The notes beneath the pieces are model-generated. The model was given only the letters and a program-made list of their open reading frames with translations, searched no databases and was not told the DNA's origin. DNA of 64,000 nucleotides from Polytrichum commune (Eukaryota > Streptophyta > Polytrichopsida > Polytrichales > Polytrichaceae): NCBI GenBank assembly GCA_950295325.1, contig OX485803.1, positions 7,008,001 to 7,072,000 of the forward strand, in the 5' to 3' direction. The position numbers and the translations under genes are program-made. Within the stretch, counting starts at the first letter, position 1. The number at the start of each line of letters is the position of its first letter. Below are positions 12,734 to 24,200 of this stretch, piece by piece.

Positions 12734-13474
12734 CTAGGGTAGAGGGTGCTTAAACCAACACTTTAAGCTATTGCACATACACATGGCTATGTGGTTGATA
12801 TATTAAAAAAAACATATTACCCTTTGGGCTAACATAGGTATAATGATAATAATAATATTTTTAGCCTCCATTGAATATTTGATGAATTTTCAAAGTCAAA
12901 GCCACTAGCTTCCTTACACCGATCCCTAGGCCATGTGTATGACGACCTTGCATATGATGAGGACCCCCACCTTCAGTGCCTAGAACCATGACAAGATTGC
13001 CTTGAACCAACATAACATAGTTGGGTTCTAGACCCAAGCTAATCAAAGCCCAACATGGTCACCTCCATGAGCCCACCCGGTTCAATTGAAGAACCGTCTC
13101 CTTGCATCCCGGGCACCGACCCCCCTTTGTGTTCATAACCGACGCCCTTTATACCCATAACTCACCCCCTTGGCTTTGTGGGCTTGAACCATTCTCCCAT
13201 ATGAATAGAATGGCTAGAATAGGCATTGACAAGCCACCCTAAACCCACCTTGAACTGACCCAAAATAGAGTGGAGCATGTTACCTACCCTACATGGAGGT
13301 AGTGGAGGCTGGTATGCGGTGGTGCCACTAATGACACCCAAACCTGTCACTTCGTGGGCCTGGGCACTCCTTTTTCATGGGGAACAATTCAAGGTAGTAG
13401 AGTGTTGGTGATTGGGAGACGTTTATAGGTGTTACTTTTGGGTGGGGTGTTGGTTTTAGCACCCTCTACCCTAG
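12734..13474. mobile_element. 741-bp element with terminal inverted repeats, probably a non-autonomous DNA transposon
   Basis: The left end CTAGGGTAGAGGGTGCT (12734) and the following AAACCAACAC are mirrored at the right end (GTGTTGGTTTTAGCACCC, then TCTACCCTAG, ending 13474), giving inverted termini of about 27 bases. Flanking GTTAT and ATAAC extend the symmetry. No transposase frame is visible inside. I see no clear target duplication, but a 14-base direct repeat GGGAAGTCATCCTC lies on both sides (about 12675 and 13498). Its relative inserted in the 31-kb LINE shows that this family moved. Superfamily is not assigned. Confidence 0.7.
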
Positions 13475-13579
13475 ATAACTAGCAAGAGGACAAGCAGGGA
13501 AGTCATCCTCCTAATCAAGTTGGTTATTGGTCATAATTGGCTTGCTCATGGATGTAAATGATAGGTTATGGATGAAATG

Positions 13580-15200
13580 TTGTTTGCATGGTTAAGAAAG
13601 CTCAAGAAAGTTGTTGGAAGTCCCCTTCACTTGGATGAGTGAGTGGTTATGGCAGTGTCCATGCTGAAACCCTAAGAAAACAATCATCCCAGGTTTACCA
13701 AACAGGCTCTACTCAACCAACAAAAAATCCTCAATGTAGACAGTGTACTGAGACTTTCGGTAATCTTCACGTAGGCTTTCATGTGACTGAGACAAATTGA
13801 ACTCCAGAAAAGGATTTCCGTTGTTACATATGCGCTGAAAGCTATGCTGAAGAAGGAAGGAAGATTTAGTTTGGATTCAATGCAGCTCACTGAAAATATG
13901 GGCGCAGGCAAACTTACAGAGCCACTAACAAAGCAATATCGCACAGTTGTTGCAGAAGGTTGTTAAGTCCAGTAAATAATGCGTTACACTATATGGATTT
14001 TTTGCATGGTGTGGGACTGACCTAGCATTTGTTATTTTTGTCACAAATCCACAGTCCAAAATTGAAAACAATGGAAAGCAGCTCTGGAGACTGTACTGTG
14101 CACACGGTTTGGTCAATCCAAGACCATGATTATTTTGCCCATGAAAGGTGTGTACAAGTTTGAATCTCTTGCATGTCAGTAAGTATATTGCGTGTTCTTT
14201 GTTTAAGACTGCGGTGGTGGTGATGGTGATCATTGGAAGAGTCAGATCTTAGCATGACCTGAAATGCTCCACAAGTTGTCCATTCCAACCTTTGTATGGT
14301 AACAGAGCCAACACTGATCGTATATTTTGCTTGAGGAGGTTGTGTTTATCGGAGTTGTCCGGTCTTTAAAGAGCTACACGGGAAATTTTTCTTCCTCACC
14401 TAATGATATCAAATTAGTTCCGAAACCCTACCAACCAACTGCCAGTTTGGCCATAGCCAAATTGACTCAGGGCTGATCCCTATGCTCACTTTTGAATGTG
14501 CAAACAATCAAGCCCGCACTCTTGCATTACGGGATCTCGTTTTCCCTCGCACCTTATCCATGATCTGATGCGTCATTCCTATGTTGGATTTCAAGCAGAT
14601 CGACCGACTTCTTCAACAATCAAACGTGCTTCAAGCCTTCCACAGGTTGGATCGATCGACAGGTAATTGCAATTCTGTCAAACTAAATGCCCCTTTCAGT
14701 GTCATGCTCCATTATATCCTGCTGACACAGAAAGCCTGCATCTGGTAACCATCACGTTCTCAAGGCAATATTCATCTTCATAGATGTCGTAGTGGTTATC
14801 AGGCACAAGGATGGAAACTAGCTACTAGCGTTCCCTTGGTCGCAGAACATCTTTCTGATCAAACTTTGCAACACCAGAGCCTCGATCCGTTCGATGAACT
14901 TTTTTTGTTCAAGATCATTGTCTTGGGCGATGTCCTTGATAGTTTTGTATCAGCAACAGGTTTGGACTTCCGGAGGTTTGTGTGTCTGCTTTGCCAAACT
15001 GCTGTTTTGTGGAGAGGGCTACCATGATGGATGCATACAAGGGGAATTTTAATTCGAAGTCAGGCTCAGGTTTCTACACAATGACAGAGTATAACGTATT
15101 TCAGCACTTCCAACTTCACATACAATTTGGGCGTCCTATCGGATCGAAAATCGTCTCAACCAGTTTGCAATTGTGAATTGTGAAGTTTGTCATTTCAAGT
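13580..15200 (+). other. Genic-looking composition, no gene resolved (possible decayed gene)
   Basis: Base composition is more balanced than in the flanks and several plus-strand pieces read like broken coding sequence: SQIDSGLIPMLTFECANNQA (about 14455-14515), MLDFKQIDRLLQQSNVLQAF (from 14582, ending before a GTAATT donor-like site), and MVAEHLSDQTLQHQSLDPFD (14836). They lie in different frames with stops between them and I could not join them. No domain is recognised. Confidence 0.25.
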
Positions 15201-16630
15201 TTCAGATCATAGCGAAGATGCGCAAATTATAAAAGGTCAAGTTGAAGATCCTCTATGTTTTTCTGAACAATCACATAGGTCCTTTCAATTGCAGTGGTGA
15301 CAATTGAATCTAAGGTTGAGGCATCTATAACCAATAGAATAGCAGGGGACTATTTTTCTTGCGGAGAGAAACACATTCTAAGGGAATGCATTTTTATTTT
15401 TATTTTCATGAATATGGAAATTGTTACAAATTTCGTAGCGGTAAAGTCAATGTAACACATAGTCGATCTATAGGGTTAACCCATAACCGCTCATCTAAAT
15501 TCCAATGCTTGGCTACGATAATTGTCAAAACTCTTATGAGGGTAACCAATCACAAGCCGGCAACACATAAACCTTAGCTCCATTTGCCTAGAAATATATA
15601 GATATCATCCATTTCGACATTACATGACCCTAGTGAGTGGTGACATGGACCTAGTCGACTATGGATGCCTCTCGGCCTTAGAGTGGTGTTTATAGTTTGA
15701 ACACATAGTCCAATCTCATCATGACACATTTTAGAGTAGAGGCGCCCATAACCGATCACTTAAGAGATTTTGTGCCAGATTTGGAGAAGTATAAGGCGGT
15801 GCACGTTTTTCCTGTCACGGTGTAGGAAAATAGAAATCAGGAGGATTGCAATTTTTTTCAATAATTTTATTCCTTAAAATATCGTGAATTTTTGAAGCCA
15901 AAAGTTGACTCAAACATATTACCAATGTCTAGAGTTTGCCATAACCGCTCATTCCTCCTCACTATAGCACTTGAAACCACAACACGTGTCATGGCACTAT
16001 TGGTTCCGACCGGATCAAAATTTAGTCTTAGCTTGATCGAAATTTTGGTAACCTATAGATTACCAATGGGGGCTTCATCAGGAGTATACATATCTACTAT
16101 AATCATGGTTCCCATTTTTAACTACAAGCTTTGCCATAACCATGCAAATATAGGTGTTCCAAGAGTGACCGCATAAGACCCACATACTTTTAGTGTTGGT
16201 TCCAGCTTCAAATACTCAGACTAGAAATATTAATGCAAGACAACAAGATTCCGACAAGTTGAATGAAGTTACGACATTACGCAACTTTGAAGCTTCAACA
16301 TATCACAAGTGTGTGCAATACATATATCTATCACATCACCATGAAATTAATCGAGCACAAAGCAAATATGTCGATATAAACGTCACCTCCTAATAAAATG
16401 AGCATGAATGAAGAGCCTCTTTACTCGCGTACTACTGCTTGCTACCTATGGTAACATAAGGACTGAAACTCAACAAATCAAGAGACTCGCATGCCCGAGG
16501 GAACTATAAAGCCGAGCATATATGGTAACCCTTATGGTTCAAGAATTTGTAATGGCTTTCTTGACACCAAACCATGTAATCTTCATTTTCATTGAGTCAA
16601 ATACGTGACATGTTGAGATACAAGTTTTGA
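15201..16630. other. No gene seen; weak R1-like fragment
   Basis: Around 15690-15740 the minus strand reads ATGATGAGATTGGACTATGT and GTTCAAACTATAAAC, which resembles the middle of R1 but is too short to call a copy. CATAACCGCTCAT occurs twice (about 15482 and 15942). No coding frame is convincing. Confidence 0.5.
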
Positions 16631-16690
16631 CTTGTGATGTCCATTCACCACCTTCTATCCATGCCCGCGTGGGTATGGCCGATACATAGC
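16631..16690 (+). repeat. Short direct repeat R3, copy A
   Basis: TGTGATGTCCATTCACCACC followed by ATCCATGCCCGCGTGGG matches 19838-19890 (TGTGATGTCCATTCACCTCC, then CCCATGTCCACGTGGGG) in the same orientation. Confidence 0.6.
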
Positions 16691-16799
16691 TTATGGTTGG
16701 GATGGGACTCTCCAAATCATTGACTTACAATCATACAGTTTGTGCATGACTATCTTACAAGTGCAGTGTGTATATCTTAAGTAAATTACGCAGTTGTTA

Positions 16800-16970
16800 T
16801 GTGGTCGCTCTTCGTAATCGGACACCTATATTTGAATAACATACAACAAGGTTCATGGTTTAAAACTTACATCAAAAAGACATGTGTTGGACACTCTGCT
16901 CAAAATATACATACTGGAGAGGGCATGCGTGATCACTTGAAGGAAAAGATGACCTTCTATAAAGTCTGCA
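16800..16970 (+). repeat. Dispersed repeat R1, copy 3
   Basis: Starts GTGGTCGCTCTTCGTAATCG, then GGACACCTATATTTGAAT, CATCAAAAAGACATGTG and CTGCTCAAAATATAC. It diverges after about 16970. Confidence 0.72.
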
Positions 16971-18277
16971 TCTCAAGTCCGATTCTAAAAACTGAAACAC
17001 CGATCTGCACGATTCAAAATCGTCAACCAAATGAGACAATTCCCCCATTCGATCCAATAGCGAATTGTATGTGGAATTGGAAGTGGCCGCATAGGTACCT
17101 TATGATTGCACTGCTGGGAGCTTGCACGACAAATAATTTCTTTATTATAATGTCGAGCAAAACGAGGCCTGAAATCTACTGGCCACTGCAATCCTGTGGA
17201 GAGTGGAGGCCCTGCAATAAGGAGAGTGGAGGTCCCTGCAATACTGTGGCTGGCTAGGCTAGTGCTCACTACTCATGCTGCAATGATAGAAAATAAGTTT
17301 GGGGCCAAGCATCCCCACTGATGCGGCATGTGAGAATCTATGTGTACCCGCTGCCGAGATCTTGCCCTGGGCTTCATGACGTCTGCCAACAACCTCGGGA
17401 AAATCTGCAACTATCTGCCCAATTCGTGGATCGGGCATCCTCCTTCCGAGGTAGATGAATCCATTCCCGTTATCCATGAGCGATTTCGCATAAGTGGAGT
17501 ACAAGTGTGATATTGGAGAGATTTTTCACAAGTCTGGGAAACTGATATCATAACGTTCGAGCAAAAAAATCAATCACAAATTGTTTTTCAAGTTTTGAAA
17601 CTGTTGTAAGTTTTCACATGCAAGATTCTCTCCCAACCCGTATTCGTAGTGTAAGTTGACATGTTTATGATAAACTAGGAGACAAAAACTTAAGTGCAAT
17701 CAGTGTCCTTTTCAAGGAACCCAAAACCGTGTGGTTTTAACTTACTTTATCCATCACGCCGAATGTGATGTGTGAAAGTTCGTGTTTTTTTCCCATCATG
17801 TTAGAAAATGACAGCTACATGTGTGGAACTTCATGGCTTTGGAGGACTCTATGCATTGAGAGTTGGGGGGGGGGGGATTGAGAATGGGTATTTCTACCAT
17901 ATTAGGTACGGTAACTACATCTAATTGTGACACTTACCCCAAAGCAATTCCTATAGATTTTTGTCTAAAAGAAGATGGTTTGAACCGGTGTTGGACTAAT
18001 ATCATCTTTTTTTTAAATCTTATAAAATCTATTTACCAAAAGGCTATGGATGTTTGAGGATGTTCTTGTTTTTGATACCATTCGCGTTTATATACCATGC
18101 AAGAAGATTCATACTTAGGTATAATTGTCCTAGTATCAATATAGTTTAGGATGATATTGACCTAAATAATGAGTCAGATATATGAAGATTTTTTTCACCT
18201 TGAGATACCCATCAAATGTCAATATTTGACCGGTGTTACAATGTTGATACCCACAAGTAGGTCCTTCAAGTATCAAG
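16971..18277. other. No gene seen
   Basis: Contains overlapping short frames on both strands at 16985-17504 and a 12-base G tract at 17865-17876. GGAGAGTGGAGG(C/T)CCTGCAAT is repeated at about 17198 and 17221. Nothing is recognisable as a gene. Confidence 0.5.
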
Positions 18278-18340
18278 ACTGATGTTGATTATTGATGTAC
18301 CATGCATTCACCTATATACTCGTTCAACATTGGTTTGAAC
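18278..18340 (+). repeat. Short dispersed repeat, partner of 5533-5597
   Basis: Same order of blocks as at 5.5 kb, without an R1 copy following it, so the two repeats are separable. Confidence 0.6.
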
Positions 18341-19837
18341 ATGAGAACGCAAGGTTGGTTTTGGACACACTATATAAAGGCTATATAATTAGTGGTTCAA
18401 AAGCTTATGATTTAGTCATACAGGTTCCGAAAAATACATGTTTTAAGTATGTGTTGTTCGACCATTTTCCAATTACTAACAAACTTTTAGGTGCTATGAT
18501 AATAAAAATAATGCAATGATGCTTATAAAGAACAATTATAGGTCCAACTACCTTAGTTGCCTTGGTTACCTCTAGCTACTTTAGTTACCTCTGGTGTTGT
18601 CTTGGGTCATCCCTTGACATGAAAGTACTTGTACATCATCACATTAAGCTTATGTCTCAACCCCCTTCCCTCCCTCCCCCCACTTGACAAGAAGAATCTT
18701 CCAAGGTAGTCACACCCAAACCACAAACGTAAGCTCCCTGGACTCTTTTGGGACTGGTTATTAATAGGGACATAATTTATATATATAGTGAGGTAGATAG
18801 TTTCCATGAAGAATGCAATATGTTCAGGGCTTTTACTCTTTTATATTTGAATTACTACAATTTTTCAAATGCAAAAGTCTTCCCCATCTCACTTTGTCAT
18901 ATAGGCTCCGTTATAACCATGCACAATGTTACAAAAAAACCGTGAAGCTGGGTCACACAAAATCATAATTCTAGAAGTTGAAAACTTAGCATGGACCATG
19001 TCTATTTCCTGCCTAATTTGGAAACTTTAGGATGTGACATCGTCTCATGTAAAGCGGGCATGACTTGACACTAAACCTAACCTTTGATGTTTTAAAAAAT
19101 CACCAAGTCCTTATCTAGAGCTAATTCTCGTCATGGTAGAACCATGAGGAGGGATGCATTGTCGTGTGCAACTAGGACCTCAATCCTGCAACATCTCGCA
19201 ATGGTCAGTTGAAACCGGAAGCAAGTGGCGTGATTGACGAAGCGCTCAAGGGACAATGGGCACATGTGGGTTTGGAGAGCGAGGATGGAAGTGGCTGAGA
19301 GAATGCACCGTGGACTGCAACAAGACGTTCATTTGTGTGTAAGGGTGTCCGTAGAAGAATTGGGGTTGTGTTGGTGGTGGATGGGCGCCTCGGAGGTGTG
19401 GGTATGGTGAGAAATGCAATTGGGTAGTGGGGAGTTCTTGTTAATGGAAGTGGAAGGTTAAAGAGCGATGGTGGGCGATGCCTCCGTTCCCACAATTCAA
19501 CATCCTTGTGGAGTCTCCATTGCACCTCCCACCCGGACTCGGCAACAACTTACCATCATGGAATCGATACGTAATTCATAGAAAAAGAATGTAAAAACAC
19601 CCTCTCCACACTTCAACATTGGATGCCATTGAATACACATCGAAACAATGTTGTTCATTGACTTGACGTTGAATGCGTATCAACAACTTTTAATGCATGC
19701 TATTTGATGACTCAACTATTATGTCGCAATAGTATCCACTCTACATGAGGACAAGTGGTAGTGACCACTCAACATGATAACAAAGAAAGAAATAAAAGAA
19801 AAAGAATAAGGGAACGTTAGTGTTTTTTACCTTGACA
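18341..19837. other. No gene seen
   Basis: A proline-rich minus-strand frame at 19525-19205 is low-complexity and has no motif. The remainder is AT-rich without structure. Confidence 0.5.
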
Positions 19838-19890
19838 TGTGATGTCCATTCACCTCCCTCCCATGTCCACGTGGGGATGGGAGTGGGGGC
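19838..19890 (+). repeat. Short direct repeat R3, copy B
   Basis: Partner of 16631-16690. It lies just outside the 3' end of the minus-strand LINE fragment. Confidence 0.6.
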
Positions 19891-21496
19891 AGCTTAGTGC
19901 CTATTTTCATAGGTGGACCATGTATTTAGTGTTAGGGCTATGTGTTTTAAGTTAGTCTTGGGTTTTATTGTTAATAAGTGTGTTTCGTCAAGTGGGACCG
20001 GGGCTTGTTTCTTTTCTTATTCATTTTTGTTTAGGATTATGTGTGTTAGGTACCTTATAGTAGTTTGTGAGAAGGATTCCGTTAGTTTATGGAGTTTGGA
20101 GTTGGGGAATTGTAAGTATTGGAGGAGTTTAACGGTTGTTGTGTGTATTGTGCCTCTTATTCATGCCGTGATTACAATGCGTGGTAGTACTATCCACCAT
20201 AGTTGGGATAGGAGTGGGTGGAGAATGGCGCATTTATCAAGTTTTTGGTTGGTGGCTTTTACGAGGAATCTATCGTTGTAGTAAGTGAATTCAAATATGT
20301 GTACTTTAAGGTTTGGGTTGGGTGTGAAGGGTGGTTTATATGTGGGTTGGGCTCCTAAGATGCATATTATATCGGATCTTAATCGAGTTGGACAATTATA
20401 TATTGGTAGATAGCATGTGCATGGGAGTAACCATGAGGATATGGGGTTGTCGGGTGTGCAATCTTTAATTTTAATGGCGCTAATTAGAGTAAAAAAACAT
20501 GTTGTGGGGTGGGCTAGTAGTATGTTCACTTAGTGCATGTATTGCTTTATTATGTCAATTTGTCCTTAGATTATTTATGTGTTTATTAGTGCAACATGAT
20601 AGTAGGTGGAGGCATGTGTCATTTTGTTGGGATGTGCATAGGGTACATGTTGGGGACATTTATTGCTCAAGGATGTGTTTTCTTTCGATAGTTCCCTAAG
20701 TCTTTATCATATCTAAATTTGAGGGTTTGTGTTATTTGTGTATCGGTAATCCAAGGGGCATCCCATAATAGATTTGACCATTTATGTGTATGTCCATGTT
20801 GGAGGGCCATTTGTCTATATAGGGTGTGGTATTTTTTGCATGGAAGATGAGTGCACTTACGTATTATTCTTCTATGTAGTTTTTGAGGTTGTGGATTGAG
20901 CCATCATGTTGCATGAATGTCAGGGGGTTAGATGGCCAATACGGTGTTTGATTACCGATGAGGTGGAAAGGGCTTTCTATAATGCAAATTTGTTATGCTC
21001 CTTGTTTGGCCAATTTATCATCCTCGTCATTTCCAATAATGTTTGTGTGGGCTTTGATTTTGCGGATGGTGATATTGTGGTGGGAGTTTTTCAACGTATT
21101 TATTATTTGGGTTATGAGGAGCTTATCCAGATGGTTGTATTGGGAGGATGAATTTCTTATGTGGTTGAGGAGAAGATATATGTTGTTGAGGCTATATGTG
21201 AATATGAATGTATCCATTGGGAGCGATTTGGTGTGTTATGCAACAATCAAGAGTGTATAATATTGCTATGAGAATATTGGGGTATCGGTGTAGGCGAGCA
21301 ACGATATTGATTTGTAGTGGTCCATTGAAAACTATGGCTCCTATGATATTGCCTTTTCGTTCTCCGTCCGGTGGTGTGAATGAGACATTCGTATAGCATG
21401 ATTGGATGGGTGGAAAGCATAGGAGGATTGATGTTATGGTTGGTGGGAAGGAGGGGGGTGTTGGCAAGTTGGACTAGTGATGTGGGGGGGGGGGGG
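19880..21496 (-). mobile_element. 5'-truncated, decayed LINE: RNase H, zinc knuckle and C-terminal tail
   Basis: Read on the minus strand, about 21400-20990 encodes an RNase H-like domain: YTNVSFTPPDGERKGN, then PNILIAILYTL, FTYSLNNIYLL and KIKAHTNIIGNDEDDKLAKQ. The last block is the typical end of RNase H in non-LTR retroelements. At 20655-20590 follows a zinc knuckle (CTLC, then DTCLHLLSCC), and after it a tail with ILGAQPTYKPP and FEFTYYNDRF that matches the plus-strand copy at 30.7-32.8 kb. Three expected acidic residues are replaced (Asp to Asn in YTN, Glu to Ile, Asp to Tyr in FTY), and stops and frameshifts interrupt the frame. No reverse transcriptase precedes it; the copy ends near a 13-base G tract (21484-21496), consistent with 5' truncation. 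Confidence 0.82.
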
Positions 21497-21779
21497 CTAT
21501 GTGCCATGCTTTCGATACAAAAATGACTCTAGTGGCAACTATTGTCATCATAAAACTAAATCCATTGAACTACACTAAGGCCTCTAGGTCACAAAATGAA
21601 GTGCCAACCACTCCATAAATATTACAACAACCTCTCCCAGATGATCAGACAACAAATGTAACATTGGCCTTCTCTGACAACATGCCAAGAGTGTGTGGTG
21701 GGAAAGAGGACTATTCTACTCTAACTTGGATTTGGGACAACGTTTTTTTTGTTGCTTCAACTAGCCTGAAGAGCCCACT

Positions 21780-23160
21780 GTGAGCCCAAAACGGTGCCCA
21801 CATGTGTGGTTAACCCTTAAAAGTTATTAGGAATTGTTTCTTTTTATTGTGATTGCTATTTCAAAACTAAAAAGACTGCAACCCTTGTGTTTGGAGTGTT
21901 TTAGAGTTAACAAGTGAATTATGTCACTTGTGTGTTGTTGTGAGCCCAAAATGGTGCCCACATGTGTTCTTAAGTCTTTGAGACCATTAGAAGTTATGTT
22001 TTAACGGTTATTAATTATTCACAAAAATATAAAAGAGTGAAGTGTGGTGTGGATTAAGTTTAGACATTAGAGGGTGTTGTATGATTGTCTCAAGGTTTAA
22101 GTTCAATGAAGTAATGCCTTGACTAGGTGAGTATGGAGTAAGGTGAGGCGAGAGGGGATCCGCGGGTTAAATGCCCATATTAGGATCCACCTTGTTGGTT
22201 TAGGAATGAAAGAGCCTTGTGGATGGGATGAGTCCCTACTTAGAAGGAGAATGTTAAGGGGTTGTGATTGGAGGCTCTAATCCTCTCACCCTATCTTTAC
22301 CTCATGTCCTCTCCTCTTCTTTGCTACTTAAGACTTCCCTCTTTCATTTCTTCTCTCTCTCTTTCCTTCGTGCTCCTTGGCAGCCCACGGGTTATAAGTG
22401 TGGGTGTGTAGGAAGCAAAATAGGAGCACGTGTGTGTGCATGATTTTAAGGTGAAGAGCCAAGACTAGTTGGCCTTTAAGTAGGCTTGACCTCTTGTTAG
22501 GAGTAGTGTGGTTTGGAAGAGTTTAGAATTTAATTTATAGTCTTCAAATTGTAGTGCTCGGATTCATATTATCCACAACTATAATGATTTAGACTTGCAA
22601 AGTTATGTTTATGAAACATTGGAGCATTTAGTTTTGTTGGACTTACAAAGTTACATTATTGAAGTAGGTGAGCTTGTGTGTGTGTGGAGTAAAAGAGAGA
22701 CACGTAGGTATGCGAGGTTATAAGGTGAAGAGTCAAGATCAATTAGAGTTGAAGATTAGCCTTACATTATTAGATGTGGTTTAGACTCGAGGCATTCATT
22801 ATTGCATATTCATGTAGAGGACTTCATTACCTATCCATGGATACCAAGAACTCATTTTTTGGACTTCATATGAATTTTTGAGAGCCAAAAAACCGAGACT
22901 ATGTCCAAACTTCCAAAAAAATAGTGACACACTCTTATAGTTTTTGACTTATGATGTTTAGACTTAAAGTGTTGGATTCATTAGGTAGAAAGGGGTGTGT
23001 GTAACTTTTGAATGTATTGGTGATTGACCATTGAGGTAAGTGTTTTTAAACACTCGCACTCTTTTGGTTGAAATGATTATACATTAAAATATCAAGAAGG
23101 AGTTACTACGTGTCATTCCAACATTTTCCACTCGGGCTAGGACGAAATTAAGAGTGGCGA
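21780..23160 (+). repeat. Region of internal direct repeats, possibly retroelement-derived
   Basis: GTGAGCCCAAAACGGTGCCC (21780) is repeated as TGAGCCCAAAATGGTGCCC (21941), both followed by CACATGTGT. AAGGTGAAGAGCCAAGACTA (22448) recurs as AAGGTGAAGAGTCAAGATCA (22722), each after a GTGTGTGTG run. A CTTAAGACTTCCCTC segment and CT-rich stretch at 22328-22375 look promoter-like. No reverse transcriptase, integrase or primer-binding site is visible, so an LTR origin is only a possibility. Confidence 0.45.
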
Positions 23161-23369
23161 ACTTTGGGTGACAGTTGTGAGAGGGTTAGTGTTAATTAGA
23201 TTTAGTTAAAAGTATTTGTGGTTAGTACTTAAGTTATTCAGGAAGGGAATGTGAGTTGTTAGGCTTAAAAACTGGATTTAGTGCCCGAATTGGGCTTGGG
23301 AGCTGCCCACATTGGGATAGGGGGTTAATTAAATTAGGTTTGAGCCGTGTTAGAACTAGGTAAGGGCCA

Positions 23370-24200
23370 GCCTCACAGGGTGGCAAGGGAACTGGATTTT
23401 CGGAAGGGATCAACTGCCGAGGGAGCCATGAGCGGCAACTCTCGGCGAAGGAACTCTCTCTCTCTGGTTTTTTCGGCACTGGGGGCATCGGCGAAGGGAG
23501 GCTAGGGAAATCCAGGTGATGAAATGGGTGTGGCTGAGCGGGATCCGACCACCGGGTCTGCAGTTAGTTGAAGGGGATTGAATAGGAGCGAAGAGGTTGA
23601 TGTCGGATGGAAGAGGAGACAGCCGAGAGCTGTGAGGAGTGGGTGCAGGTTAGAAGCCGGAGTGGTGGATGAAGGAGGGTTGGCCGCGAGCCAGCAGCTG
23701 CCCGAGATTCTACACCGGAGGAAGTCCATCACAAGTAGCAGGGAAGTGAGGGTGCGGAGATCCAGGTTGCGGGGTTGAATACAAAAGAGCCCTTTCTCGT
23801 GCATTGTTACAATGTTGGATTTAACTAAAAAGAATGGGTTCTGAGGTTTTCACTGTGGCATTGGCCAAGTCAGGGTGAGACCTTCAGGAGACTAACTGTT
23901 GGTTGCTACTAGAGGGAGAACGCGTCACTCGAGCTAAGCGGAATTCGGCTGCCCAGCCAGGGTTTAAGGAGATGGGACATTATGTGGCCCAGAGGGCTGC
24001 AAACGGAAGCACGACCAACGACGTCAAAGAGGGAGCTAACTGCTAGACTGCCAGTTCGGGACCAGGCACAACACCAGTTAGCAGCCGGTAGCCAAGGGCG
24101 AGCTGACGGGCTGTGACGGGCAACTGCCCCCCCCCCCCTCGAACAACGTAGATTTGTGATTAAAGGACCGAGACTGAGGATTATATCAGTGGTTGGGCTA
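23370..24200. other. GC-rich island without a resolved gene
   Basis: GC content is clearly above the surroundings, with many CGG, CCG and GCC words and a 12-base C tract at 24127-24138. Open frames on both strands (for example 23804-23502 minus and 23578-23778 plus) are short, overlap each other and show no motif. It could be a decayed gene end, a retroelement leader or a regulatory island. Confidence 0.35.

Noticed and set aside
13690-13860. Zinc-finger-like words (CRQCTETF, FRCYICAESY) in one plus-strand frame
   Set aside because: An in-frame stop separates them, spacing does not fit a standard C2H2 finger, and chance cannot be excluded.
19205-19525. Proline/threonine-rich minus-strand frame of 106 codons
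   Set aside because: Low-complexity peptide, no start context or homologous copy, opposite strand equally plausible as non-coding.
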